A DNA stretch of 64,000 nt from NCBI GenBank assembly GCA_025667525.1, contig CM046882.1:213698592-213762591 (forward strand), written 5' to 3'. The notes beneath the pieces were generated by a model. It was not told where the DNA came from, ran no database searches, and saw only the letters and a list, made by a program, of their open reading frames with translations. The stretch is from Glebionis coronaria (Eukaryota; Streptophyta; Magnoliopsida; Asterales; Asteraceae). Positions 18,722 to 32,700 of this stretch are shown here, piece after piece; positions within the stretch are counted from its first letter, which is position 1; every line of letters begins with the position of its first letter. The position numbers and the translations under genes are program-made.

Positions 18722-21518
18722 TGTAACACCCCCACAATTGTTATGCGCAGCGGAACTACAACAATGGGTGCTACACAGTATTCATTGCACACAAGATATA
18801 TCAAACGACGCTAAAAAGATGTCGACTTAAAACTTAAATTTAAAATTGTTAGATAATACATGTCCACAGTTTTTCCAACCCCAAATAGTGCACAGAGTTT
18901 AGCGTTTTCGGTCCCCATGGATCTCAACCCCAAAAACTTCAGTTTACAACCACATGACATTAAACATAAAAATTGTTTAAGTAGAAAAGGAGGGAAAAAC
19001 AAGCGGACACCAAGCCGTACACACAACATCCATCCCATGCATGCTCCATCCTACACCTCAGCGGTTACCTGAAACACATGCCAAAAATTTGGTCAACGAA
19101 AACGTTGAGTGGAATTTATAGGTTTTACAATCCATTTGAACGTATATATAATAAAAACCATTCGTGATCATTTATAGTCTTGTCGATCAAACAAACTATA
19201 ATCAGGATACTAACAATTGTGTTTAAGCTCATGACACTAATCCGTTAACTCAATCACCCGCGTAAATATACCGGCATGATTCAGATGAAACCAGTGCCCC
19301 TTCTAAAGGCATCAGTTGCAATTATACCTTATTTCTCATACAAAATAATCTACCGCAGAACTTACTATAAGTACAGCTTCTCGGCTAGCATTGGGTCGTT
19401 AACCCCGTAGTACTACAAATTGCATAAGCGGCTATTTCCCCATACTCGAGGGCAGGACAATAGTTAATAGTTCATGATTTTAGGGACTTTTGCAACTTTG
19501 GTACTCAACACAATTTCTAAGGCAACTTTCGGGTCTAACAATCATTCATGATATACGTTCCTTTTTAAAAACTAGCATGCATTTCCCTCGCGGGTAAAAC
19601 AATTTGAAATAATATAAGCGAGGCTATAAATTCACACCTTATATCTTATGTAGTCGGTAGTTCGAGGAGTGATCACTGACGATGTTACGGATGCCCGGGT
19701 AAATCAACACCTATCACAAATAACGCGTAATGAGTAATCTCATTTAAATACTTACGGTACTGTATAAAATACATATATACAAGTCACTTAGGACAAGTAT
19801 AACCCACGCCAAAAACAAAACAACAAGTATCATTCATTTTATTCCAATTGTTCTCAGTACTTACGTTGTCCATTTTTACTCGTTCTCGCCGGTACTTGAC
19901 TAAAGTACGGGCTGTTTTACCTTATTAAACCATGCTTATAAAATTTGACAAAATTTCCAAAAATCCTATATGACCTGTAGATAACATGTTTTTAAGCCCA
20001 ATAAAAGTTTTTACTTTTACGACCCGTTACGCAACTCATTTCCACGACTACATTTTACGGGCTGAAATTGCGCTTCGACCAATTTTGACCTCTTTGACCT
20101 ATATGAAAACTACCTTTGACTTCCTTGACACCTAAGTCAACATATAGACTCATTTACACAGGTTAGGGACCAAATTTTGACCCTTGACCATTTACCAATT
20201 TATACTTGTGACCCTCGGGATTTGACTAAAACTTTGCACAAATTCGGATTATGAAAGTCCTCGTCTCCCGGTACCCGATCTTTAAAATGTCATAACTTTT
20301 AGCTCGTTTTGAGTCACGGGCTCTACCTTATACCAAATTAAAGCTAGGAAAACCCTATATCACTACATTTAGTTTTCAAGACCTGGAAACAAAATAATTT
20401 TTATAAAATGGACCAAATGTTTCTGCCTAAAAATGACCATACCAAAAACATGCTTAGACTCGATTCCAAGACTTCTAACCACCACTAAACATCATCCTAA
20501 GCCTTCCCAAACATATCCTAACATCAAACTTCAATCCTACCCCTATTGATCAACCAATCTCAATATCAAGAATCAAAGAAAATGAACATGCAAGTAATAA
20601 AACCTATGTGAATCATCCTAAAACATCAAACCAAACACAATAATAACATGCAAAATCAACAACCACCATGGCTCCCCAAACACCCCCTTTGCCGTGGGGT
20701 TTGTGTGACCCAATCACCACAACCAAATTAATTTTGGTGGGTTTTCTTGGTGTTTATACTTCCATAACACTTAAAATCAACATGCATTAGCTCATTTGGC
20801 CTCAAAAACGAATTTGGATCATATGGAAAAATCTTGAAAAATTTTTGTTAGTGCATGTTGGATTTGAGCACATGAACATGTGGGGAATGACCAAACTAAG
20901 TGTGGTCTTACCTTAGATTTTTGAAAAATCAAGTGGAAAAAGATTTTTGGTGGATTTTTGATGGTGTTGGGGGTGTCCGTCGGCTTTAGAGAGAGAGGAG
21001 AGAGTGAGTGTTTGATTTTTGGTGCAAGTGTTGTGTGTGTTTGTGTGTTTATCAATTTTGGCCCTTTTGATGGGTTGGGAGGGGCCTTTGTGCAATTTTT
21101 GGCTTCTTTTGTCCTTAAATAGAAAACGTCCTCAAAACTTTGCGGGTTCGACTCATTTGTCAATTTTGAAAATTTTACGGGAGTCGGAAATCTTCCCGAA
21201 CACTCCAAAATATTTTTGGGATACTTTAAATGTACTTGGAAGGCTATAAAACTCACCCGACTCAACTTAACACGAACCGTAAATAAAATTCTCGAAAAAT
21301 TACATTATCGATAAATCGTCAAAAATTACATGAAATTGGGCATCCCTCGGGATCGTAATCGTCATCGTCCTTCTCAAAGCGTCAAACGTAAAAATTATAA
21401 CCTCGAACATCGGCTTCAACCAAAATACTTATAAGTATATAAATTAAAATTTATTAAAAATTTCAAAAATTAGCGAAATTTAGGGTATCGTTAATGACCT
21501 CGATTCTAGGGTGTCACA
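18722..21518 (-). repeat. Element F 5' LTR
   Basis: 2797 bp, partner of 9926-12723. A TTGAC cluster recurs at 20083-20227. It ends exactly at the TSD GAAAG. Confidence 0.95.
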
Positions 21519-22210
21519 GAAAGCAGTTCACGGATAATCCATTCAAGGATTGGTGCGCGACGTTGAACATCACGTGGCGTTTCGCATCAGTTAAACACCC
21601 ACAGACTAATAGTCTCATAGAGCGGGCAAATAGAAGCCTGGGCGAGGGTATAAAAGCACGCTTGGATGAAAGAAGCGCCATGTGGGTAGATGAACTGCCG
21701 CACGTCCTATGGGCACATAGGACGATGATCAAAACAGCCAATGGGGACACTTCATTCGCGATGGCCTATGGATCCGAGGCTGTTATCCCAGCAAAAATTG
21801 GGAAGCCAACAATCCGCACTACGGAGGTTAACGTCGTCACAAACGATGAGCAACTCCGGGTCAATCTAGACTTGTTAGAGGAGAAACGAGAGATAGCAAC
21901 CATCAATGAGGCCAAGTCCAAGGCACATATGAAAGCTTATTACGATTCCAAATTCAAGGGTGTTTCCTTCCGACCGGGGGATTTTGTTTATCGTGCTAAC
22001 GAGGCAAGTCGTGCGGAGAACACAGGGAAGCTTGGTCCAAAGTAGGATGGGTCGTATGAGGTCACGAAAGCTTTGGGACTAGGTGCGTACAAGTTGCGTG
22101 ATATGGATGGCCGTGACTTGGACCGTACATGGAATATTTGCAACCTTAAAAGATGCTACCTCTTAAAGAGCTACGGCCTCGGCATGGACACTTCACTGTG
22201 GTCAGCTTAA
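21519..22210 (+). pseudogene. Element B integrase, C-terminal part
   Basis: Continues the integrase from 9925 in frame (TSD GAAAG shared). It gives the region after the second Asp, and the catalytic Glu is in NSLIERANRSLG; relatives usually have NGQVERANR. The Tat-type C-terminus follows: ELPHVLWAHRT, FAMAYGSEAVIP, FRPGDFVYRAN, then RTWNICNLKRCYL. A TAG after TGKLGPK at about 22043 replaces what is normally Trp. The true end is at TAA 22208-22210. Confidence 0.88.
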
Positions 22211-22279
22211 ATGAAGATCCATGCATTTTTTATTTTCATGCTTTCTAGGTTCTATTTGTCATAGGATTTTAATTATGTC
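22211..22279 (+). other. Element B sequence after pol, before the G insertion
   Basis: Short T-rich non-coding stretch that resumes at 34214. The last five bases (ATGTC) and the five after G (CTGCC) match at three of five positions, so any G target duplication is imperfect. Confidence 0.5.
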
Positions 22280-22668
22280 TGTTGTCACTAATATATGAAT
22301 GATATAATAAGAATTTAAAGAAAGAAAGGTAGATATGAGATGAAGAAGAGATGAATTCCTAGAGAGAGAAAGTAGTGAGAGAAAGTAGAGAGGAGGAGAG
22401 GATTAACTTTTGGAATATTAGATTAGAAGTGAGAAAAGTGAACAACCAACCCTCCTAACATGCTAGGAGGGTAGTATATATAGTCCACCCACATGCGGGC
22501 TTTAATGGGCTATATATTGGACCGGGCTTGTCTTTTGGACTTTAATTAGTTTAAATCCAAGCCCGTAAACCACGACTAATTAACTACCTATTACAACGTT
22601 CTAAATAATGTTACAATAATAACCTATGACCGAGCATTCTTGTTTGACTCAATATTTTGAGGCTAACA
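22280..22668 (-). repeat. Element G 3' LTR
   Basis: 389 bp, TGTTGTCACT to GGCTAACA on the + strand. It has a TATA-like TATATATA at 22475-22482 and next to it a hairpin CCTCCTA-N6-TAGGAGG at 22451-22470. Confidence 0.95.
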
Positions 22669-22682
22669 ATCTCCCCCAATGT
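22669..22682 (-). promoter_or_regulatory. Element G polypurine tract
   Basis: The minus strand reads TTGGGGGAGAT directly before the 3' LTR (TGTTAGCC). Confidence 0.85.
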
Positions 22683-25242
22683 AAGGTCATACCCTTTTGA
22701 TGTTTGGAGATCAATGGAGATTACGAATCTCGTCATAAATGAGTCTTGAACGTGTAACAGTACTTTTGTTCCTTCATGATGTGATCTTTGAGCCTTTGTT
22801 GTTGTCTTTCGACTTTGTCTTTTAGTCTTGAGATCTTCAAATCATCCTTGACTTGTCATTGCCATCTTTCGATCTTGTGTCTTTATCCACATGCTCACAC
22901 TATCAATTGTTGGATAAGTCTTTGGGCATGAATATGTGGTTGTGAATCTTTGACTTTGCTGAGTACACCGTGATGCCACCTTCTCGAGACAAAACATAGA
23001 CACGGACTGAATGGCTTTGACATTCGTCTTAAATCGGTAGCGTTTTACCTCCGGTCGGTGAAGACTGTTATACGATATTAAATACCGTACCTGTGATTAG
23101 GTAGACTCAATTAAGAATCTCCTTGACAGGGTTTCGCGGCTGTATAGCCGTTCTCTTTACTCGACCGTCTCAAAGCAAGACTGCGAACATAAAGAGTGAA
23201 TCAATTGGATGAATATCCGCTTGATTAAAGTCGTCAATTCAGATTCCTGGAACAAGTTTGATTCATTAAGAATCTTATCATTGTTGCTTTCCAGTTGACA
23301 CAAGTTTCATTCATAAGAATCTCACAAGTCATCTACCGTAGCGCGGTTTGATGTTGACGCTAGAAGGATTTCCATTCGTCACTGTGAATATTAATCAATA
23401 TCACTCTGAATGTTCTGGCAAGACCATAAAGATATTGCGTAGAAAACTGAAACGAGTTTGAATCAATTCAGAATCAAACCACTGTTGCTTTTCAGTTTTA
23501 CACATGTTCAATTCATAAAGAATCTTGCATATGACCTACCGCAGTGCTGTTTGATGTTAACACTGGAAGGATTTCCACTCATCATTGTGAATACTAAGTA
23601 GTATCACTATGAGTGTTCTAGAAATATCACAAGGATATAGCATAGGACTCTTTTTATCTTCATCCGTGTGTCCTAACGAGATTTGATTGATCTCTTGGCT
23701 CTAGACTCTATTTCTGCACTTTTAGTGATCGGAGGCTGGAGCAGATGCCACCTATTCAATATCAACTATCTCGGAGTGAGAAAGTCAATAGAAGTCGTGT
23801 TGATCTACGTGACTATAAAACAAACTTCTTTTGAGAGAAGCCTGAGTAGCTAGGAAAAGGTTGTGCTTCACATCACTGGGTCCATGATGAGTTTGTCTTC
23901 ATGATGGGTTGACCCGGTTTCTGCCTAAGTTGTATGGAGGGCTTCTTTCTTTAGACCCTTTATCCTTACATTTCTTTTTCATTCTTCAACCCCTTCAATG
24001 CTTACCAAGACATCATTAATAGCACCTTGTTGTGATTGTTCCAGTGCTATCATCAGAACTTAGTCAGCATTCAGCTTCGTTCACATTCTACTCCATCTTT
24101 CCTAAGGACTTCTAATAATCTATTGGATTGTCCCTAGGAAGATCCCTCCGGTTCTGGTTGGATCATAGGACTTAAACCTAACCACCCTTTTGACACCAAT
24201 AACGTCGTGAATTAAAGATGTTGTGGGTATTTGATCGTAACCATGAAAACCACTTTAAATTCTAACAAAGTGTTTGAAAAACATTTAACACCTTGTTAGT
24301 TTTGTCGTTTCAGAAATGCTCCCCCTTCACATGTGCATCGATAATCGAAAGTGTTTCGCACATGTAGGTAAGAGTTAAAGTGCTTGAGTCTTATATAAGT
24401 TCACATTTTAATCACATTTGCTCCCCCTATCTCTAATATATAAAATCTTTTGATATTAGAGATACCAAATTTGATTAAAATATATTTTGAAAAATAGTCT
24501 TGAAAATCTTCGGGAGAAAGATGTGTTAATATTTTGCATGAAGTTGAATTGCTCCCCCTCAAAAATTGATACAATGGAATTGTCATTACGAGGATTTGAT
24601 CCACATTAAACTTTTGAGGATAGGAGTTGTTGAACACACAATTTTTGAAAGATTTTGAATATCATTGAGAAATTCTTGAAAAAATTGTGTTCAACGTTTT
24701 TTGAAAAATCAATTCTTTTTGACGAAAAGGTTTTTCTAGATCATAAACTTGAGTTCATAGACTTTGAATGTCTTGACGAATCCACTCAAGTGTAAGAAGA
24801 TTTAACTTCTTTTGCTAAGGGTAAGAGTACAAAAGCGTACACTCCCCCGTGAATTTAGATCCGGGTTGCAATCTGAAAGTGATTACAAGCCATTGTGTTG
24901 AGCTTAAAACGTGGAATGTTTTGTGACAAGCTCAACCCAAGATAGATTGCTCTACCCGTTTTAGGAAATATTGTCCAAAATAGACAATTTCCTTTAAAAA
25001 AGATAGAAATGACATGTTTTGAAAAATATTTACAACTTTCATTCGAGCTTTATGTACATACCCTTTTCATTATTGAGCGACATTTCTAGGTGCGTCCATA
25101 TTATCGATACTGAAAGACATGTCGAGAAGAATATTTTTGGATTTTGAAAGATTTTTTAATTTTGTGTTTTGTTTTTATATGTTTTATAGTTTTTTATTTT
25201 TCTTTTTCATTAATATTTATAGGTAGATGTTTGATAGATGAA
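22683..25242 (-). other. Element G 3' non-coding region
   Basis: No ORF with support. It holds a two-unit repeat of about 200 bp (23245-23650) and at least four PPT-like tracts (minus strand GGGGGAGCA at 24318-24328, 24420-24430 and 24551-24560, and ACGGGGGAGT at 24841-24849). SIRE relatives can carry an env-like ORF here; none is visible. Confidence 0.7.
23245..23650. repeat. Two-unit tandem repeat of about 200 bp
   Basis: Both units share, in order, GAATC...CTTTYCAGTT, CTACCG(T/C)AG, GTTTGATGTT and AGGATTTCCA. Spacing between equivalent points is about 200 bp. Roughly 80% similar by eye. Confidence 0.7.
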
Positions 25243-28200
25243 TCAAGCAGGCTTCTTTGCCAGAACCTCCAGTTCTACTGGAGTCAAACATCTCATACCA
25301 ATTTGCCTAACAAGATACTCAAACCTCTCTTTCGAAAGAACTTTTGTAAACAAGTCAGCCAATTGGTAATCAGTTCCAACAAAGTATAATTCAACAATAC
25401 CTCTTTCAACTTGTTCCTTAATGAAGTGATATCGGACATCAATGTGCTTCATGCGGGAATGCTGAACCGGATTGCAAGAGATGTCTATGGTCGACTTTGA
25501 GTCACAGTACATAGGTACTTTATCAAAATGGAAGCCATAATCCGTGAGTTGTGTTCTCATCCAAAGAACTTGAGCACAGCACGCAGATAGAGACACATAC
25601 TCCGCTTCGGCTGATGAAAGTGACGTGCAATCCTGCTTCTTGGAAGACCATCCCACAAGCTTGTCTTGACCTAGAAATTGTGCACCACCAGAAGTACTTT
25701 TACGTGTATCAAGACACCCTGCATGATCAGAATCTGAATAGGCCGTTAGAAAGAAACCGGTTTCCCTCGGATACCAGAGTCCCATGTGAATGGTATTCTT
25801 AAGGTACCGAAAGATCCGTTTAACCTCCTTGAGGTGCTTTTCAGTGGGTCGTGCTTGATATCGTGCACAATAACATGTAGCATGATGAATATCAGGTCTG
25901 CTTGCTATCAAGTACATGAGGGACCCGATCATGGAACGATATCTCGTTTGATCTATGGGTAATCCCTACAAATCAGCATCTAGAGATGTGGTTGATAATG
26001 GTGTCCCAACGGGGTTACATGATGTCATACCATGCTTTTTGATTATCTCTTGACAATACTTAGCTTGGATAATGAAGATACCACTTGGGGATTGGTGAAC
26101 TTGAATTCCTAGAAAGAATTTTAGTTCGCCCATCATAGACATTTCAAATCTACTGTGCATTACCTTTTCAAACCATTTTGAAAGTTTTGGGTTTGTAGAC
26201 CCGAAAATAATGTCATCAACATAAATCTGCACAAGCAAAATGTCATCCCCATATTTATAAGTGAACAAAGTTAAATCAATGGAACCTTTTGAGAAGCCTT
26301 TGGAGACCAGAAATTACGAGAGCTCGTCATACCACGCCCTTGGAGCTTGCTTGAGTCCATAAAGTGCTTTGTGGAGACAATACACCTTGTCAAAATAATG
26401 AGGATTGACGAATCCTTCCGGCTGATTGACATAAACTTCTTCCTTCAAAGTACTGTTAAGAAACGCCGTCTTTATGTCCATTTGATAAACGATGAATCCC
26501 TTATGTGCAGCATAAGCAAGAAAAATCATAACCGCTTCCATTCTAGCTACTGGTGCAAATGATTCTTCAAAATCAATACCCTCTTTCTGTCCATACCCTT
26601 TAGCCACTAGCCTAGATTTATTCTTGATGATCGTGTTTTCTTCATCCATCTTGTTTTTCCAGATCCATCGAAGATTTAATGGTGTTACATCGTATGGTCT
26701 GTCAACAAGTTCCCAAACTTTAAGTCTTTCAAATTGTTGAAGTTCATCCGTCATTGATTCAATCCAAGCGTGATCAGTCATGGCTTCTTTGATGTTTTTC
26801 GGTTCAGCTGAACTCACAGCGAGTGCGAACATACAAACATCACCATCGGTATGAAGCTGTCGTCTTGTACGAATGGGCTGTGAAGGGTTTCTAATTACAT
26901 GAACCAAAGTATGATATCTAGTCCAATGATGTGTTGAAGGATGTCGTTGATAGAACGTATGCATATTTGACGGATCAACATGGCGAGTAGAAGACTCTCC
27001 AGTTTCGTGTACCGGTGTACCGAATGGGTTGATAAATTCGTCTTCGTCAGATAATGCATCGTCTACTTGATTTGTGTTCTCTGGAGCAATGACAGTATTT
27101 GTGGATGTTGTAGAATCGATTGTTGAAGTGATATTCTGAGGAGGTAAATCTGCAGCAACTCGTGTTGAAGTAGATGAAGTTGTATCCGGTTGTTGACGAT
27201 GATCGGTATCTTCATTCTTATCATGAGTGACAGCGGAAGACTTCGATACAACTTGTTTCTCCCCCGTGAAATACTCATTATACATTGGTCCATATAACAT
27301 TTCCAACTCTTCAATGGTCGTGTCAACTGTCATATCAGCTCTAGGAACATTTTCTGGAACCAGCGTTGAACTTGACGGTTCATTGTTGTGGTCTTGAGTT
27401 CCGAGTTCCGTGCGGTTGTGAACGGAAGTCGTTTGTCGTTGTGGATCGGGACTTAAACTGTTTTGTTCAAGTGCCATTTCTTGTAATTCATCAAATCGGA
27501 TGTGAATAGTCTCGACTATCAATTTTGTTCTATTGTTGTACACTCTATATCCCTTAGGCTGAGTTGCATATCCCACAAGAATACATGCATCACCTTTTTC
27601 TTTAATCTTATCCAAATTTTCACCATCTCGAATGATGTAACAAGTACATCCAAAAACATGAAGGTGTTTGAGTGAAGGTTTTCGATCATGAATTATGTGA
27701 TATGGTGTCTTTTCTTGTCTTGGGATAATTAAGGATCGGTTTTGTGTGTAGCATGCGGTTGACACGGCTTTGGCCCAAAATTAGAGTGGAAGTTTTGAAG
27801 CGGATAATAATGTTCGAGCTGCTTCAACCAAAGTACGGTTTCGTCTTTCAACAACGTCGCTTTGTTCGGGTGTCCAAGCAATAGATGTTTCATGTTCAAT
27901 CCCTTCGGCTTCAAAATACTTTCTTAGATTTGAATTCAAAAATTTTGTACCTCTGTCAGTACGAACAACTTTAACTTGAGCTTGAAGACCAAGTTGTATC
28001 AATTTAAGGAAGCTGATGAGAACGTCAGGTGTTTCATCCTCGGACCTCAAGAAGTGAGTCCATGTGTACCTTGAGTAATCATCGACAATTACCAGAATAT
28101 ATTTCTTTCCATTGATACTCTGAACACGCATTGGACCACACAGATCCATGTGAAGAAGATCTAACCGTCCTTTAGAGCTTGGTGTGGTCTTTGTTTTGAA

Positions 28201-28785
28201 GCTGCTTCGTTTGGCATTACAAAGTTCACAAGAAGAACAAAGATGATCTTTGATGAATTTCAAACTTGGAAGGCCTCTCACAAAAGCTTTATTGGAAAGC
28301 AAGTTGATGGTATCAAAGTTGACATGAGAAAGACGTTGATGCCATAACCATGCCTGAGTCGTTGAAGCTTTAGCCATGAAGCAAATTGGTGTAGATGAAG
28401 TTGTGTCTTGAAGTGAAATTATGTAAAGATCAGTACCCCGTGTACCAGTAAGTAAGTCATTCCCATCATAATCACGAACAAAACATGTCTTCTTTCTGAA
28501 AGCAACCTCCAAATCCGCATGACAGAATTGACCAACCGAGAAAAGATTGTGATTGAGCCCTTCGACGTAGTATACCCTTTTAATTGTGATATTCCCCTGA
28601 ACCAAATCTCCATATCCTAGGATCGGTGCAAATTGATCATTTTCGAATCGGACCGTACTCAGGAACTTCTCCAAGAAGTTAATTAGAAGCTTGAGATTCC
28701 CCGTCATGTGCTTCGTGCATCCGGAGTCCAGTATGAAGAGAATTATTTGTATCACCTGCAGAAGAGTTAGAACACGATGGAGCAT
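25243..28785 (-). pseudogene. Element G protease, integrase, RT and RNase H
   Basis: One frame from 28785 to 25243 with internal stops at about 27781, 26314 and 25966. Protease: ILDSGCTKHMTGN. Pre-integrase: WHQRLSHVNFDTINLLS and CELCNAKR. Integrase triad in LLHMDLCGPM, VRTDRGTKF and [61 protein letters not shown] and the catalytic QIYVDDIIFGS. RNase H: AYSDSDHAGCLDTRKSTSG, SLSSAEAEYVSLS, YCDSKSTIDIS. All catalytic residues are present, so the three stops are the main lesions. Confidence 0.95.
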
Positions 28786-29749
28786 TTGCTAATTTGGATA
28801 CCACAGTATTTGTGATTATATAATCATTAGTGTCCTTAGAAACATTTAAAGGCATACTAAAACTCGTAGTCACATTTTCAGTCCTAATTTTAGGCATCCA
28901 TTTATATCTGGGAGGACATTGATTAGAAAACCACCATTTTCAAGACTTACTGGCAGACTCATATAATTCCTTAATTTTTCTTCTAGGATTCTTAGTGGGG
29001 GTTGCACCAGAATGGTTCACTTTGCGTTTGGGTTTACTAGCTCTAATAGGCATTGCAACTTGCTTCTTAGTTCTAGTATCTACGCCTTTGACTTTATTTA
29101 TAGCACACATAGAATGATTAGCATTAGCACACTTTCCACATTTGACACAAACAAATTTCACATTCATAGCATTCAAATCATTCACAGCATTCAAATCGTC
29201 ATTACATGCGATTACAGACTTTTTATTCTTAGAAACGTTCAAATTCCTAGGGTGTTCTTCTACTTCCTGCATCCCCCCTTGATTCTTGTGTTTCCAGACC
29301 TTATCATTCACTTGAGTGCGCTTAAGCTGAGGCCGGCTAACACTAGTAGTGGAAACTATTACTGTAGTAGAAGACACACGAATATTAGTGTTTCTAGAAG
29401 TCTGAGGCGATTGAGTAACTTTGTTTATGGGCTTAGTGGGCATTCTATACATCCCTGGTTTAATCACATTATTGTGTTTAACGCTTGGTGCTATAGGATT
29501 CCTTATGGGTTGATTCTGTGGTAACCTTTCCTTTCCATCCATCTTGGGGGCAAACATTGGTTTTGCAAACGAGGAATTTGATAAAGTAGATGGTTTTCCC
29601 AAGATAGAGGATCTATTTACTTTAGAGGCATTGGGTTGTCTAACAACAGGTTTCTTAATGCTAGGTTCCACGATTTTCCCACCCATTTTAGAAACGAGTT
29701 TCTGCAACTCTGCTGTCGCTCTGTCCCTGTCTTGTAATTGAGCTTTCAA
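28679..29749 (-). pseudogene. Element G gag, C-terminal part, shifted frame
   Basis: Continues gag in another frame (LQDRDRATAELQKLVSKMGGK, then a Lys/Pro/Ser-rich basic stretch with VKCGKCANANHSMC). It has a stop near 28941 and a second frameshift near 28750, where the sequence enters the protease frame (DSGCTKH). Confidence 0.75.
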
Positions 29750-29766
29750 CCCTTAATTTCCAAATT

Positions 29767-32700
29767 CTATTCATTCATTTCTTGAAATGTTTGGGAAAGT
29801 TTTTCTTGCAATTTATTATCATGTGGAAAACTACCAACGTCTTTTTGCAAAGCAAGTTCAAGTGAATGACAATGTTTTTGAAGGAAATTATTTTTGTGTT
29901 GAAGTAACTCAAAAGCCTTTTTGTCAACATTTTCTTTACGTTTCGAAAGCTCAATTTCAAGACGTTCACATTCTTTGCTTTTATTAAGATATTGGCATGC
30001 AACTTCAGAATATTCATCAATATCAGCACAAGATGTAAAATAAGCACACATAACATCGTTAGAAACACATTCTTGCAATAGTAAATCATATTCATCTGAA
30101 AAATCAGTCTTCTCCATTTGAAGATCTTCAATGTGTTTCTCAAGAGATTCAACATATTCTAAATCATCATACATTTCAGTCCGAATGAACTCCTCAAGTT
30201 GAAGAACAGTTTCTTTAATCAACGCCGTGTTTGGAATTAAGAGTTCTTTAACAAGCAAGGTAATATCTTGAGGAATCGGACGTGTCCACTCAGCATTTTC
30301 ACGTTTTGCCCAGTCTCTTTCAACATTAGATTTAACATTATCTATGTGGGGTTTAAGAATACCTAATGTTTTCCTACTCTTGCTTTTAGATTCATCTAGA
30401 GGGAGGTAGTTTATGTATTTGTAAACATTAGATTTCTTAGGGGCAAATGCTTTCTTCCATTGAATTCTCTTTTGTTTGCATTTTAGGAACACTTCCTCAC
30501 GAGTTTTCTGAGTTTGTTTGTTGAACAGGCCATAAAGACTATTCTCATAAGCATAATTATATGGTTTCACAAACTCCTTATTAACAAGTGGTTGACTATC
30601 AGCATCCCAAAGGGTAGTCTCTTCACTATTGGCACTAACAGGCATGCAATCAAGATCTGTCCTTTCAGTCTCATCAAGATAAAGATGCGGGTTCGCAGCT
30701 TGAGCTTTGGCAAGGTACTCAGGACTTGCAAAGCTAGCTTGACCCTTAAACATCGACGGAGGTGCTAGCATTTTTACGGATTGAATAGAATCATGCGTTT
30801 TATAAACAACGTTCTTCAAAAATGGGACTTGTTCTTCTAGTTTCGTTACTTTTTCGGTTTCTTTATCATATCTACTTTTGAAGTCTTGTTTTAACGCATC
30901 TACCTCTTGTTTCTTATCCTCAAGAATTTTAGCATAATCTGTAGTGGTCATAGAGAGCTTTTGTTCAAGTTCATTAACTTTGGTATTGGCAAGGTACGTT
31001 TTTTGACGTTCATCCATTAAGAAAACATTATATTGACGCTTCTCTTTGGCTAATAACTCAAGAGTGGTATTATATTTGTTTTCAAAATCGTCCTTTTGAC
31101 TTTTTAACGCACTTCCCTTGTACCCCTCAAGCTCTTTGGTTTTCTGAAGGAGCTCATCTCTATAGCTTTCAGTCATCTCAGTAGATTTGATAAGAGCAGC
31201 TTTGCATTCTTTAAAACTTTGAGTGAGCGTAGTGTTTGCCTTCTTTAATTGCTTTTGACTCTTTTTATTTTCAGTGACATCTTTTTGTAAAGTAGAAATT
31301 AAATTAGCAAGCGCAATACGTTCCTCTTCATCATATTCATTTGCATGTTGATCATCCTCAGACTCATTATTGCATATGTCTGATGAATCGGGTGTGGTAT
31401 TACTATCAACCGTTTCCATCATACACGTGTCATTAATGGCATTGGGTAGATCACTATGCTCAGGAATATCACCAAACACATTATATTCATCAGTAGTGTG
31501 TACCTTATCGATTGGATCAGTGTCAAAGATAGGGCCATTGTCATCTTCAGTGACTTTGAGAACTTCTTCAACCTTTGCCATGTACGAGTAATGTGCATCA
31601 AGCTCTTGATCAGAATCTTCATCATCAGTATCATCAAGCATTGCTCCTTCCTCAGCTGACAATTTAACCCCTGCTTCTATCTTCTTGCATAGCAACATCT
31701 TTTCCTTGTGATAGCTGGAGTCTCTAACCCTTTTCGGCTTCCTGCATTCCTTTGCCATATGCCCATAACCTTGGCAATTAAAACACTGAATCCCACTCTG
31801 ATGAACCACTTGACTTCCAAACGTTTCCCTATTCCCAGTAGCAGCAGCATTCCTCTGAGTATCATACTTGGCAGTTTGTCGATCATACCTTGCAGAACCC
31901 TCAACATGCGTTAGATTATGTCGATCATACCTAGAAGGACTTTCACCACGTCGACGTGTGTCATATCTTGGAGGACTCTCAACATATCGGTTCTTGGTGT
32001 TAGATGATGTGCGAAGATTGTTGTTGGTGGGTTTGTAGATTTTCTTGTAAGTCTTCATTATGAAAGCAATTTGTTGTTTCATCTCTCGATTCTTTTGAGC
32101 TTGGTCTTCATCACTATCTTCTTCAGATGATGACTCAGATGGTGGTGATGGTGCTCTTGGCACTTTACCTCGAGATCTTGTGGATGATGAAGACTTAGAT
32201 GATGTGGAAGATCGTGGTGAAGATGATGTATTGGAATATGATTTAGGAGTACGAGAGTTATGACCTTGAACATGTTGAGTTGTAGTCACTAAAGTAAGTG
32301 GATTAGCCGTCTTGGCAACACGTTCAGCACGAATCTCATTTGCTTCATTCTGAAATTGCTTCAAGATATCAAAGAGTCGATGATATGAGACCTCGTCTAA
32401 CTTTTCTTGTTGTTTCACTAAAGTGACGAATCGTGTCCACTCGGGTTGAAGTTGTTGAAGAAATTGAACATTGACTTGCATGGTGGAGACTTGCATGTTA
32501 TTTCCTATCATGTCATTCATCATTTTATAAAACCTGGAGTAGTATGAATCAATTGATTCTCCATCCCTTGAAGTAAACTTGCCAAAATTCCAAAAAAAGT
32601 TTGTTTTGACATCTTGTTTGTTGAGTGATTCTCCTTGTTGCAAGCGTTCAATAGTAGTCCACATTTCATGTGCTGTCGGGCATGCATCAACCGTGGAGTA

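Larger units (their letters stand above)
9926..21518 (-). mobile_element. Element F: Tekay-type chromovirus, nearly intact
   Basis: 11.6 kb bounded by LTRs of 2798 and 2797 bp that differ at roughly 14 sites by eye (about 0.5%). A perfect TSD GAAAG lies at 9921-9925 and 21519-21523. Minus-strand order is 5' LTR, PBS, extra ORF, gag, protease, RT, RNase H, integrase, chromodomain-like tail, PPT, 3' LTR. It is the youngest insertion in the window. Only two nonsense codons break the polyprotein. It is inserted in B's integrase. Confidence 0.95.
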
